NCBI GenBank assembly: GCA_963716115.1
Contig: CAVQSZ010000009.1
Span: 120,885 to 184,884 of the forward strand
DNA: 64,000 nt
DNA from: AP-15 sp963716115
Lineage (GTDB): Bacteria; Pseudomonadota; Alphaproteobacteria; ATCC43930; CGMCC-115725
Direction: 5' to 3'
Shown here: positions 8,645 through 16,655 of the stretch, in pieces
Position numbering within the stretch: position 1 is the stretch's first letter
Layout: each line of letters opens with the position of its first letter
Position numbers and translations under genes: made by a program
Notes under the pieces: generated by a model
Database searches by the model: none
The model's input: the letters and a program-made list of their open reading frames with translations, nothing else
What the model was told of the DNA's origin: nothing

Positions 8645-9321
8645 ACAAAATCCGCTCCGCCGGGGCCGCCGGCGCGTTTCTGCTGACCGCGGTCGCCGGC
8701 GGCCACGCCGACGCGGCCTCGATCACCTACGAGCTGACCTGCATCGTCGGCGGCAGCCTGACCTGCGGCCAGCCGAGCTACGGCGCGGTAACCTTCGCCG
8801 ATGACCCCGGCGATGCCCGCAAGGTCGACGTGTCGATCAATCTGACCGGCAGCGCCGAGAGAGTGCAGGAATTCTTCTTCAATTACAACGATGCGAAATA
8901 CGCCAACAGCACGCCGTTCGTCCTGACCGGCGACGTCACTGCCTACGCGACCGACGAAAACCGGCAGAAGGCGGACGGCTACTCGGCGGGCAAGTTTGAT
9001 ATCCAGGCCCCCAAGCACGGCAACATCGGCCCCGAGCCGATTGCCTTCACGATCGCCTTGGCGAGCACCGACCTGAACCCGAGCGACTTCAGCTTTCTCG
9101 ACACCAGCGGCAAGCTTTATGACGCGGTGCATATCGGGAATTGCAATTTCGGCATATGCGACCGCCATCAGGACAGCATCTGGGTCGGCGCGCCCCAGGC
9201 GGTCGCTTCGGCTTCGGATCCGGCGCCGGCGCCGGAGCCGGCCGGCGTCGGCCTGCTCGGCGCGGGGCTTCTCGGCATGGCGGTCGCGGCGCGACGGCGC
9301 AGCCGCCGGGCTCGCGCCTGA
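8641..9321 (+). CDS. PEP-CTERM sorting-domain surface protein
   Basis: 226 residues from the ATG at 8641. Signal peptide (AGAAGAFLLTAVAGGHADA), a secreted beta-rich domain with paired Cys (CIVGGSLTC; CNFGIC), and a C-terminal tag: APEPAGVGLLGAGLLGMAVA followed by a basic tail RRRSRRARA. This is the Pro-Glu-Pro plus hydrophobic helix plus Arg cluster processed by exosortase. No exosortase gene is in the window, so it must be elsewhere. Such proteins go with exopolysaccharide and biofilm matrix. Confidence 0.8.
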   Translation: MNKIRSAGAAGAFLLTAVAGGHADAASITYELTCIVGGSLTCGQPSYGAVTFADDPGDARKVDVSINLTGSAERVQEFFFNYNDAKYANSTPFVLTGDVTAYATDENRQKADGYSAGKFDIQAPKHGNIGPEPIAFTIALASTDLNPSDFSFLDTSGKLYDAVHIGNCNFGICDRHQDSIWVGAPQAVASASDPAPAPEPAGVGLLGAGLLGMAVAARRRSRRARA

Positions 9322-9331
9322 CCGCGCGTCC

Positions 9332-9559
9332 TCAGCGCGGCGAGCCCGCCGGACGCGGCGCAGGCAGCGGCGCGGCGGCGCTCGCCGAGGCCGCGGTGTC
9401 GGTGGCGACCGGCGTCGCCGGGAACGCCGGCAGGGTTTTGGCGACCAGGACGGTCAGATCGAGCATGCCCAGCCCAATCACGATGGCCAGCAGCCATGCG
9501 TTCATCTCGTTGGCCACCCGATCGAGGCGGACCAGATGCCGTTTCATCGAAAGCCTCAT
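9332..9559 (-). CDS. Small hypothetical membrane-anchored protein
   Basis: 75 residues with one hydrophobic helix (AWLLAIVIGLGMLDLTVLVA, about residues 21-40) and a Pro/Ala-rich tail. It converges on the PEP-CTERM gene. No family recognised. Composition and codon use resemble the neighbours, but there is no independent support. Confidence 0.4.
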   Translation of the reverse strand: MRLSMKRHLVRLDRVANEMNAWLLAIVIGLGMLDLTVLVAKTLPAFPATPVATDTAASASAAAPLPAPRPAGSPR

Positions 9560-9708
9560 GCTCGTCCCTGGGTCGGGTCAAACATAGGCTGCCTTTGCTG
9601 CGGCGCAGCATGAGTTTCACGCAAGCTTGCAATGCATTGCGCGGATGATTGTCGCGCGGTCGGCGACGCCCGGCCGGCGCGGCCGCGGCAAGGCGCCCTT
9701 CGATCGGC

Positions 9709-10434
9709 TCATGAGCCGCCGTAGACCGGGATCACCGCGCCGCGGGTGACGCGGTTGGCGGGCGAGGCGAGAAAAGCGATCACCTCGGCGAGATCGGCCG
9801 GCGCCACCCACCGGCGATGGTCGGCGTCGGGCATCGCCGCCCGGTTCGCCGGGGTGTCGAGGATCGAGGGAGCGACGGCGTTGACCCAGATCTCCTCGTC
9901 GACGACCTCCTGCGCCAGGGCCTGGGTCAATGCCGCGACCGCCGATTTCGCGGCGGTGTAGGCGACCATGCCGGCGCCGAGCCGCGGCTCCAGCGCCGGC
10001 CGCGCCGCGACGTTGACGATGCGGCCGCCGCGGGCCCCGCCGGGTCCGGGGGCCTGGCGCGCGCGAAACGCCGCGACCGCCGCCGCACAGCACAAAAAGC
10101 TCGACATCGCGTTGATGCGCAGCTGGGCTGCGAAATCCGCCGCCGAGGTCTCGCCGACCGGGGTCATCGCAAAGCCGCCGGCGAGGTGGATCGAGGCCCA
10201 GAGCGGCGGCAGCGCCCGGTAGAAGCCCTGCACGCCCGCTTCGTCGGCGACATCGACGCCGCGGGCGATGTCGACGCCGGGATCGGCGGCGTGGGGAAAA
10301 TCGGCGAGCTCGGCGGCGACCAGATTTGGCACGTGGCAAACCGCGCCGCCGGCCCGCAGCGCCGCGATCACGGCCCTGCCCAAGGCGCCGGTGCCGCCGG
10401 TGACGACAACGTGGCTGCCCGCGAAATCGACCAT
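9709..10434 (-). CDS. SDR family oxidoreductase
   Basis: 241 residues from the ATG at 10434. TGGTGALG near residue 13 is the NAD(P)-binding loop, INAMSS stands at the family Asn position, and YTAAK is the catalytic Tyr-x-x-x-Lys. The C-terminus (VTRGAVIPVYGGS) is typical of classical SDRs. An in-frame extension upstream to 11739 would overlap the opposite-strand gene and has no SDR features, so it is dismissed. It diverges from the YdaS-HpaB gene, and the 114-base gap contains a palindromic operator, so the two may be co-regulated. Confidence 0.85.
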   Translation of the reverse strand: MVDFAGSHVVVTGGTGALGRAVIAALRAGGAVCHVPNLVAAELADFPHAADPGVDIARGVDVADEAGVQGFYRALPPLWASIHLAGGFAMTPVGETSAADFAAQLRINAMSSFLCCAAAVAAFRARQAPGPGGARGGRIVNVAARPALEPRLGAGMVAYTAAKSAVAALTQALAQEVVDEEIWVNAVAPSILDTPANRAAMPDADHRRWVAPADLAEVIAFLASPANRVTRGAVIPVYGGS

Positions 10435-10524
10435 GGCGCGACCCCCGCAAAAATTTGCCGTCGGGTCATACCATGTCGCTCCGGGATGCTCCACCCAAGC
10501 ACAGCTTTCATGGTTGCGCCATAG

Positions 10525-10539
10525 GTAAGGATTGCTTAC
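10525..10539. promoter_or_regulatory. Palindromic operator candidate upstream of the YdaS-like HTH
   Basis: GTAAG-GATTG-CTTAC, an inverted repeat with 5-base arms and a 5-base spacer, ending nine bases before the ATG at 10549. Small YdaS/Cro-like regulators commonly bind palindromes just upstream of their own genes. It lies between the divergent SDR and YdaS-HpaB genes and could control both. Confidence 0.5.
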
Positions 10540-10548
10540 AAGCGGCGC

Positions 10549-12300
10549 ATGGCCGAGCGCGCAGCGCTTATCGAAGCAATCGGACGAGCCGGCGGGGTCG
10601 CGGCGCTGGCCCGCGCCATCGGCGCCACGCCGCAGGCGGTCTCGCAATGGCGGCGGGCGCCGGCGGCGCGGGCGATCGAGATCGAGCGGCTGACCGGAGT
10701 GAGCCGCGAGCGGCTGCGCCCGGACCTCTATCCCGGCGGGGCGAGCGATTGGAGAAGGGTCGGAATGACGCCCGAGCAGCATATCAAAGGCGGCGGGCCG
10801 CGCCCGTTCACCGGGGCCGAATACATCGAGAGCCTGCGCGACGGGCGCGAGGTCTATATCGACGGCGAGCGGGTCGCCGACGTGACCGCCCATCCGGCGT
10901 TCCGCAATTCGGTGCGCTCGCTGGCCCGGCTCTACGACGCCTTGCACGACCCGGCGGCGCAGGAGGCGCTGACCTGCCCGACCGACACCGGGTCGGGCGG
11001 CTTCACCCACCGCTATTTCCGCGTCGCGCGGTCGCGCGAGGATCTGGTCGCCCAGCAGCGCGCGATCGCCGAGTGGTCGCGGCTGACCTATGGCTGGATG
11101 GGGCGGACCCCGGACTACAAGGCCTCCTTGATGAACACGCTCGGGGCCAACGCCGAGTATTACGGCCGGTTCGCCGCCAACGCGCAGAGCTGGTACCGCC
11201 GCGCCCAGGAAAATGTGCTGTTTATGAACCACGCGATCGTCAACCCGCCGGTCGACCGCGGCCGCCCGACGAGCGAGGTCAAGGACGTCTACGTCACGAT
11301 CCAGCGCGAGACCGACGCCGGGGTGGTGGTCAGCGGGGCCAAGGTGGTGGCGACCGCGGCGGCGATGACGCACTACAATTTCCTCGGCCAGAACGCCGCC
11401 ACCGCCACCGCCGACCCGGACCTCGCGATCATGTTCATCCTGCCGATGGACGCGCCGGGGGTTAAGCTGATCTGCCGCAACTCCTATGAGCGCATCGCGA
11501 ACGCCGTGGGCTCGCCCTACGACTATCCGCTCTCGTCGCGCTTTGACGAGAACGACGCGATTTTCGTCCTCGACAACGTGCTGATCCCCTGGGAGAACGT
11601 GCTGGTTCACCGCGACACCGAGAAGATCCTGAGCTTCTATCCGCGCTCGGGATTTCTGAACGGGTTCTGCTTTCAGGGCTGCACCCGCTTCGCCGTCAAG
11701 CTCGACTTTATCGCCGGGCTGGTGGCGAAGGCGTTGCATGCGACCGGCGGCGACGAGTTCCGCGGCAATCAGGCGATGCTGGGCGAGATCGTCTCGTGGC
11801 GCAATTTGTTCTGGTCCTTGTCGAACGCGATGGCGACCAACCCGCAGCCCTGGGTCGGCGACGCGATGCTGCCGAATTTGGAGGCCGGGCTCTCGTACCG
11901 CGTCTTCGCCCCCGACGCCTATTCGCGGATCAGGGAGATTATCGAGAAGATCGTCGCCTCGGCGTTGATCTACCTGCCGTCCTCGGCGCGCGATTTCGGA
12001 AACCCGGCGATCGACCGCTATCTCGAGCGTTATGTCCGCGGCTCGAACGGCATCGGCTACAAGGAGCGGATCAAGATCATGAAGCTCCTATGGGACGCGA
12101 TCGGCGCCGAGTTCGGCGGGCGCCACGAGCTCTACGAGCGCAACTACGCCGGCAACCACGAGGACATCCGCATCCAGGCGCTGACCGGCGCCCGGCGCAG
12201 CGGCGCGATGGACCGGATGACCGCGCTCGTCGACCGCTGCATGGCCGAATACGACGAGAACGGCTGGGTCGGCGATACCTGGCTGAACCCGGGCGGCTGA
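10549..12300 (+). CDS. YdaS-like HTH joined in frame to an HpaB-type flavin-dependent aromatic monooxygenase
   Basis: 583 residues. Residues 1-63 match YdaS/Cro-type DNA-binding proteins (AGGVAALARAIGATPQAVSQW, then TGVSRERLRPDLYP, the usual end of that family). From Met73 (10765) the protein is a full-length 4-hydroxyphenylacetate 3-hydroxylase family oxygenase (FTGAEYIESL, HPAFRNSVRS, PTDTGSGGFTHRYFRV), which uses FADH2 and O2 to hydroxylate phenols. GGAGAAGG precedes Met73, and another frame through 10733 ends in a TGA at 10766-10768 overlapping that ATG. One extra base near 10732-10741 would therefore turn this into two coupled genes. Fusion or overlap, the regulator and enzyme are one unit. 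Confidence 0.8.
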   Translation: MAERAALIEAIGRAGGVAALARAIGATPQAVSQWRRAPAARAIEIERLTGVSRERLRPDLYPGGASDWRRVGMTPEQHIKGGGPRPFTGAEYIESLRDGREVYIDGERVADVTAHPAFRNSVRSLARLYDALHDPAAQEALTCPTDTGSGGFTHRYFRVARSREDLVAQQRAIAEWSRLTYGWMGRTPDYKASLMNTLGANAEYYGRFAANAQSWYRRAQENVLFMNHAIVNPPVDRGRPTSEVKDVYVTIQRETDAGVVVSGAKVVATAAAMTHYNFLGQNAATATADPDLAIMFILPMDAPGVKLICRNSYERIANAVGSPYDYPLSSRFDENDAIFVLDNVLIPWENVLVHRDTEKILSFYPRSGFLNGFCFQGCTRFAVKLDFIAGLVAKALHATGGDEFRGNQAMLGEIVSWRNLFWSLSNAMATNPQPWVGDAMLPNLEAGLSYRVFAPDAYSRIREIIEKIVASALIYLPSSARDFGNPAIDRYLERYVRGSNGIGYKERIKIMKLLWDAIGAEFGGRHELYERNYAGNHEDIRIQALTGARRSGAMDRMTALVDRCMAEYDENGWVGDTWLNPGG

Positions 12301-12314
12301 GGGTACGCGTGCCG

Positions 12315-13199
12315 CTATTCCGCCGCATCGCGGGCGGCGGGGGCGGCGCGGAAGCGGGTGCGCAGCGCGTCCCACTCGTCGGCGCCGACGCGCTGGAACA
12401 TCTCGCGCACCGTCATCTCCCTGATCGGCGGCGGATGACGGTGGGTGGCCTTGAGCGCGGCGAGCGCCATCTCGCAGGCGCCGACCACGCTCTTGGTCAG
12501 AAGGCCCGGCACGATCGCCAGCTTGTAGCCCATCGCCTCGGCCTCGCGCAGATCGACGTCCGGCGTCTTGCCGCCATGGACGACGTTGAGCAGACACGGC
12601 CCGGCGACGCGGCGCGGGACGGCCGCCACCTCCTCCAGGGTCTGCGGCGCCTCGACAAAGGCCATGTCGGCGCCGGCCGCGAGCGCCGCATTGGCGCGCG
12701 CCACCGCCTCGTCGAGCCCGGCGACGGCGCGGCTGTCGGTGCGGGCGATGATGACGAAATCCGGGTCGCGGCGGGAGGCGGCGGCGGCGCGGATCTTCGC
12801 CAGCCAGTCCTCGCGCGCGATGATCTCCTTATCGTCGAGATGGCCGCATTTCTTCGGGAATCCCTGGTCCTCGAGGTGGATCCCGGCAACCCCGCTGCGC
12901 TCGTATTCGCGCACCGTGCGCACGACGTTGAGCTCGTTGCCGTAGCCGGTGTCGGCGTCGGCGATCACCGGCAGCCCGACCGCGGCGACGATGCGGGCGG
13001 CGTTGGCCACCATCTCGGACATCGTGACGAGGCCGAAATCGGGGTAGCCCAGACCCGCCGCGGTTCCGGCGCCGGTCATGTAGGCGGCGGCAAAGCCCGC
13101 CTGCTCGATCAATCGGGCGGTCAGGCCGTCATAGGCGCCCGGCGCCACGATCATGCCGTCCTGCCGCAGCAACGCGCGAAAGCGGCTCGCCTCGGTCAT
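12315..13199 (-). CDS. Isocitrate lyase/PEP mutase family protein
   Basis: 294 residues. PGAYDGLTARLIEQAGF, MTGAGTAAGLGYPD and DADTGYGN (metal and phosphonate site) are followed by HLEDQGFPKKCGH, the mobile loop of the 2-methylisocitrate lyase/carboxy-PEP mutase group, then IIARTDSRA. The KKCGH form is that of C-C lyases such as methylisocitrate or dimethylmalate lyase rather than true PEP mutase. The specific substrate cannot be told by eye. It converges with the HpaB gene and is divergent from the cupin gene. Confidence 0.85.
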   Translation of the reverse strand: MTEASRFRALLRQDGMIVAPGAYDGLTARLIEQAGFAAAYMTGAGTAAGLGYPDFGLVTMSEMVANAARIVAAVGLPVIADADTGYGNELNVVRTVREYERSGVAGIHLEDQGFPKKCGHLDDKEIIAREDWLAKIRAAAASRRDPDFVIIARTDSRAVAGLDEAVARANAALAAGADMAFVEAPQTLEEVAAVPRRVAGPCLLNVVHGGKTPDVDLREAEAMGYKLAIVPGLLTKSVVGACEMALAALKATHRHPPPIREMTVREMFQRVGADEWDALRTRFRAAPAARDAAE

Positions 13200-13317
13200 C
13201 TCATCCTCCCTCGATCGGTCCCGTCGAGGCTAGGGCGGGCGCCGCCGCCTCGTCCAGCGCCTTGATGGCCGGCGGCGGCGCGGGCTAGGCTCGGCGCGCA
13301 ACGAGAAGGGGCAGCCG

Positions 13318-13724
13318 ATGTACAGCTTCAATCTGAAGACCGAGCAGGTTTTCGACCCCAAGAAGCACATGGAGAAGGTTCTCGGCCGAACCGGCGAGGG
13401 CGACGTCACGATCGCCTGCTGGGAGCCGGGTCAGACCAGCCCCTACCATTGCCACCCGGACGCGACGGAAATTTACTTTTGCTTCGAGGGCGGCGGCACG
13501 ATGCGCACCCCGACCGAGACCATCGAGATCGCGCCCGGCGCGTTCGTCGTCCATCCCCGCGGCGAATTGCACGAATACTGTCAACGGCCCGCGGCGGACC
13601 CTGCTGTTCCGGGTGCGCTACGGCGAGGAGATGTCCGGCCGGACCAGGGAGTGGCCAAGCAACCCCCGACTGGCGGCCGCGCGCCGAGGACGCCGAATAC
13701 TTTGCGCAAAACCCGCCGCGCTGA
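13318..13724 (+). CDS. Cupin-domain protein, broken by two frame shifts
   Basis: Reading from 13318 gives MYSFNLKTEQVF and a cupin core (SPYHCHPDATEIYFCFEGGG, then PRGELHEY). The frame then shifts near 13580 to continue as LLFRVRYGEEMSGRTREWPS and again near 13680 to end as RAEDAEYFAQNPPR. The repaired product is about 135 residues, a normal single-domain cupin. His residues in HCHPD with a Glu in TEIYF are plausible metal ligands. Two indels in a small gene could be real decay, but with the many similar breaks here sequencing error is as likely. Confidence 0.65.
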
Positions 13725-13741
13725 GCTATCCTGCCGGCGAT

Positions 13742-14170
13742 ATGAGCGAGCGCAACGGCCCCGATATCGGCGCGGTCTACCAGCTGCTGACCGAGGTGGC
13801 GCGGATCGTCGCCGGGCACGACCGGCGCTTCGACGCGCACGACCGGCGCTTCGACGAGCACGACCGCCGCTTCGATGCTGTCCTGGCGCGGCTCGACGAG
13901 CACGACCGCCGCTTCGACGAGCACAGCGGCAAGCTCAACGAGCTGATCGTCACCGTCAACGGGCACACCCGCAAGCTCGACGAGCTCGCCGACATCGTCA
14001 ACCGGCACGAACGCAAGCTCGACGATCTCGGCGCCAGCCTCGCCGACCTGCGCGAGACCTTGACCCATTACCATGCCTCGGTGCTCGGCCACGGCATCCT
14101 GTTGAGCGAGCTCGAAGAGCGCGTCCGCCGTATCGAGCGGCATCTGCGCCTCGAGCCTGCCGACGGCTGA
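13742..14170 (+). CDS. Coiled-coil protein with HDRRFDE heptad repeats
   Basis: 142 residues from the ATG at 13742. Residues about 25-66 are six near-perfect seven-residue units (HDRRFDA, HDRRFDE, HDRRFDA, VLARLDE, HDRRFDE, HSGKLNE), encoded by recognisable 21-base DNA repeats, followed by looser heptads to residue 105. Hydrophobic and charged spacing fits a long parallel coiled coil. It may bind a partner or serve as a scaffold; no enzymatic motif is present. Similar repeat proteins occur widely in alphaproteobacteria without assigned function. Confidence 0.6.
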   Translation: MSERNGPDIGAVYQLLTEVARIVAGHDRRFDAHDRRFDEHDRRFDAVLARLDEHDRRFDEHSGKLNELIVTVNGHTRKLDELADIVNRHERKLDDLGASLADLRETLTHYHASVLGHGILLSELEERVRRIERHLRLEPADG

Positions 14171-14304
14171 GCCTTCTCCGCGGAGAGCCGGGAGCCGTAG
14201 AGCTGGAGCGGGTTGTCGACGAGGATCCTTAGAGCCGTCCAGGCGTTCGCGATGAGTCGGTGCGGCTTGACCCGACGCGCGAAAACCGGCGCAATCGGGT
14301 GGTC

Positions 14305-15270
14305 ATGAACGATCTCGAAACCCTCGAGGCCGCCGCCGAGCTGGTGCGCCGGGCAGTGCCGCCGACGCCCCTATATTGCTGGCCGCTGCTGTCGCGCCGG
14401 CTCGGCGCCGAAATCTGGGTCAAGCACGAGAACCACACCCCGATCGGCGCCTTCAAAATTCGCGGCGGGCTGGTCTATCTCGACGCGCTGCGGCGGCGGG
14501 AGCCGCAAATTCGCGGGGTGGTGACGGCGACCCGCGGCAATCACGGGCAGAGCATCGCGCTCGCCGCCCGGCGCCTGGGCCTCGCCGCAACGATCGTCGC
14601 GCCGCGCGGCAACAGCGTCGAGAAGAACCGGGCGACGGCGGCCTTCGGGGCCCGGCTGGTCGAGGAGGGCCACGACTTCCAGGCGGCCTACGAGCACGCC
14701 GTTGAGCTGGCCGGGCGCGAAGGGTTGCACCTCGTGCGCTCCTTCGACCCGCTGCTGGCGCAGGGTGTGGCCAGCTACGCGCTCGAGCTGTTCCGCGCCG
14801 CGCCCGATCTCGACACGGTGTATGTGCCGATCGGGCTCGGCAGCGGCATCTGCGGCATGATCGCGGCGCGCGAGGCGCTGGGCATGACCGCCGAGATCGT
14901 CGGCGTCGTCGCGGCGAACGCGCCGACCTATGCGCTGTCGCTCGCCGCCGGCGCGCCGGTCAGCACCAGCTCCGCCGACACGATCGCCGACGGGCTCGCG
15001 GTGCGGGTCCCCGACGGGCAGGCGCTCGACATCATCCGCCGGGGCGCCGCGCGCATCGTGACGGTGTCCGAGGCCGAGATCCGCCGGGCGATGCGGATCC
15101 TGTTCACCGACACGCACAATGTCGCCGAGGGCGCGGGCGCCGCCGCGCTCGCCGCGGCGCTGCAGGAGCGCGACCGGCTGCGCGGCAAGCGGGTCGCGGT
15201 GATCCAGTCGGGCGGCAATGTCGACCGCGCCCTGTTCGCCGAGGTGCTGGCGGAATCCGATCCCGGATGA
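14305..15270 (+). CDS. PLP-dependent threonine/serine dehydratase family enzyme
   Basis: 321 residues from the ATG at 14305. FKIRGG carries the PLP lysine (Lys about 51), TRGNHGQSIA contacts the substrate, and IGLGSGICG is the glycine-rich phosphate loop. VIQSGGNVD near the end matches fold-type II dehydratases. The length lacks the C-terminal ACT domain, so it is the catabolic type. Hydroxyectoine-utilisation dehydratases look similar, and no ectoine genes are nearby. A second in-frame Met exists 45 bases upstream without better support. Confidence 0.85.
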   Translation: MNDLETLEAAAELVRRAVPPTPLYCWPLLSRRLGAEIWVKHENHTPIGAFKIRGGLVYLDALRRREPQIRGVVTATRGNHGQSIALAARRLGLAATIVAPRGNSVEKNRATAAFGARLVEEGHDFQAAYEHAVELAGREGLHLVRSFDPLLAQGVASYALELFRAAPDLDTVYVPIGLGSGICGMIAAREALGMTAEIVGVVAANAPTYALSLAAGAPVSTSSADTIADGLAVRVPDGQALDIIRRGAARIVTVSEAEIRRAMRILFTDTHNVAEGAGAAALAAALQERDRLRGKRVAVIQSGGNVDRALFAEVLAESDPG

Positions 15271-15271
15271 G

Positions 15272-16213
15272 CTACACGCGATAGGCGAGCGGCGCCCCCA
15301 CTTGCGCCCGCAGCGCCAGCACCTGGTCGCGCCGATAGCCGGCGACGGCCGCCGACACCGCCGCAATGAACGCGCCGATCAGCATCGAGAAGGCGGTAAA
15401 GAACGACAGATAGGAAGCCGCTTTGCGCGCCTGGTCCGCGGCTTGGCGCGCCTTGGCCCAAGCGGCCTTCACCTGGACGTCCACATCCTCGACGCGCTTG
15501 GTCGCATCGGGCTGGCTGAGGCCGGCGTGGGCGGAGACGAGGCGGGCAAGATAGGCTTTGTCCGCGGCCGGCATGCCGCCTTCGATCAGCCCGCGGGCGA
15601 CAATCGGCGTAGCCTCGACGCGCAGCGCCTGCGGCGTGCCGTTGACATCGGGATGGTCGCTGCGGAACAGCTCATTGACCAGATATGCCGTCGCGTCGAG
15701 CGCTGTCGAGCCCGAAGCTGCCGCGACATTTGCGCTGGCGTCTTGCGCCGTCGGAACGGCGGCCGTGGTGGCGACACGAGCGGCGCCGCCGACCAGCGAC
15801 GATGCTGCGGAGGCCAGCACGGCCGCGGTGATCACCGCCGCCACCGCCCAGGCCAGAAAACCATGCGCGGTATCGCGGAAATAGATCTCCTCGCTGTGCA
15901 CCGACACCCATTTCGTGCGCAGGCGGCCGGTGAGGTATCCGCCGAACGCCGCGGACAGCCACTGCACGACGATCAGCCAAATTGCCGCGGCAACGCTGAA
16001 AGTGGTCGCCGAGGGGCCTGAATTGGACCACGGCGATATTGACGCAAAGCCGAGGCCGGCGCCGAGGGCGAGAAGGATCAGGCTGATCCCGGCCATGGCA
16101 AAGGCGCCGCCGATGATTGCGGCCCAAGATACCGCGGAAGCCAGGCTCTCCGCCGGCGCCAAACCGGCCGCGACGACCCGCTCTTCCCCGACCGACACCG
16201 ATGTGGTTTGCAT
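15272..16213 (-). CDS. Conserved polytopic membrane protein, function unknown
   Basis: 313 residues from the ATG at 16213. Hydrophobic helices at about 25-55 (SWAAIIGGAFAMAGISLILL), 70-95, 115-140 and 270-295, with a soluble, charged stretch between the third and fourth. The N-terminal pair with a glycine-rich turn is seen in many uncharacterised alphaproteobacterial membrane proteins. A 24-residue membrane peptide gene lies 22 bases upstream on the same strand. Confidence 0.65.
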   Translation of the reverse strand: MQTTSVSVGEERVVAAGLAPAESLASAVSWAAIIGGAFAMAGISLILLALGAGLGFASISPWSNSGPSATTFSVAAAIWLIVVQWLSAAFGGYLTGRLRTKWVSVHSEEIYFRDTAHGFLAWAVAAVITAAVLASAASSLVGGAARVATTAAVPTAQDASANVAAASGSTALDATAYLVNELFRSDHPDVNGTPQALRVEATPIVARGLIEGGMPAADKAYLARLVSAHAGLSQPDATKRVEDVDVQVKAAWAKARQAADQARKAASYLSFFTAFSMLIGAFIAAVSAAVAGYRRDQVLALRAQVGAPLAYRV

Positions 16214-16235
16214 GGCAAGCCTCCCAAGTTCGCGT

Positions 16236-16310
16236 CTAATGCCACAGCAGGAGCAGGATGATGATGATCGGGATCGGCACGCCGAGCAGCCAGAGCAGGA
16301 TGGCGCCCAT
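16236..16310 (-). CDS. 24-residue hydrophobic membrane peptide
   Basis: A 25-codon frame, ATG at 16310 to TAG at 16236, encoding MGAILLWLLGVPIPIII followed by ILLLLWH. A textbook GGAGG lies seven bases before the ATG. Sequence is one transmembrane helix with a central Gly-x-Pro-x-Pro kink. It precedes the membrane protein gene by 22 bases, suggesting an operon. Peptides of this shape recur in alphaproteobacteria and are usually missed by gene callers; role unknown, perhaps membrane stress. Confidence 0.6.
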   Translation of the reverse strand: MGAILLWLLGVPIPIIIILLLLWH

Positions 16311-16449
16311 GGTTGTGTCCTCCGTGATATTAATGATCGCAAAACGTCAGCAACCGCGGTCCCGTTCCCGGTCCATCCTTAAAAGTTCGGCGGAGACGAT
16401 CGCGCAACAACCCTGGAAATCCGATCATCGGCGAGGCCAGGTTGAGCCC

Positions 16450-16652
16450 ATGGAACCCGCCTGCAAGCTCTTGACCGCCGAGGAGCTCCTCGATGCGCGC
16501 CCGAGCGGGCCGGGGCGACGGTCTACCGGCGGGACGCTGACGGATGGACCCCGATCATGGTCGGCGAAAGGGATCGGCTGCGACTCGAGACGATCGGGCT
16601 CGACATGCTTCTCGCCGATCTCTACCGCGGGGTTCCCGGGCTTTCGCCCTGA
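16450..16652 (+). pseudogene. Uma2-family endonuclease remnant (internal deletion)
   Basis: The N-terminal MEPACKLLTAEELLDA, typical of Uma2 proteins, is followed almost at once, in a different frame, by a C-terminal piece (TVYRRDADGW, then RLRLETIGLDMLLADLYRGV). About 120 central residues with the PD-(D/E)xK core are gone. The result is a relic of a restriction-like nuclease-fold gene. Confidence 0.6.
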
Positions 16653-16655
16653 CCG

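Noticed and set aside
10435..11739. Upstream extension of the SDR frame to 11739
   Set aside because: The extension overlaps the HpaB-type oxygenase on the other strand and adds no domain. The ATG at 10434 gives a normal SDR start.
13817..13940. Short tandem repeats that could be read as a CRISPR array
   Set aside because: Units are 21 bases with no spacers, stay in frame and encode heptads. No cas genes occur in the window.
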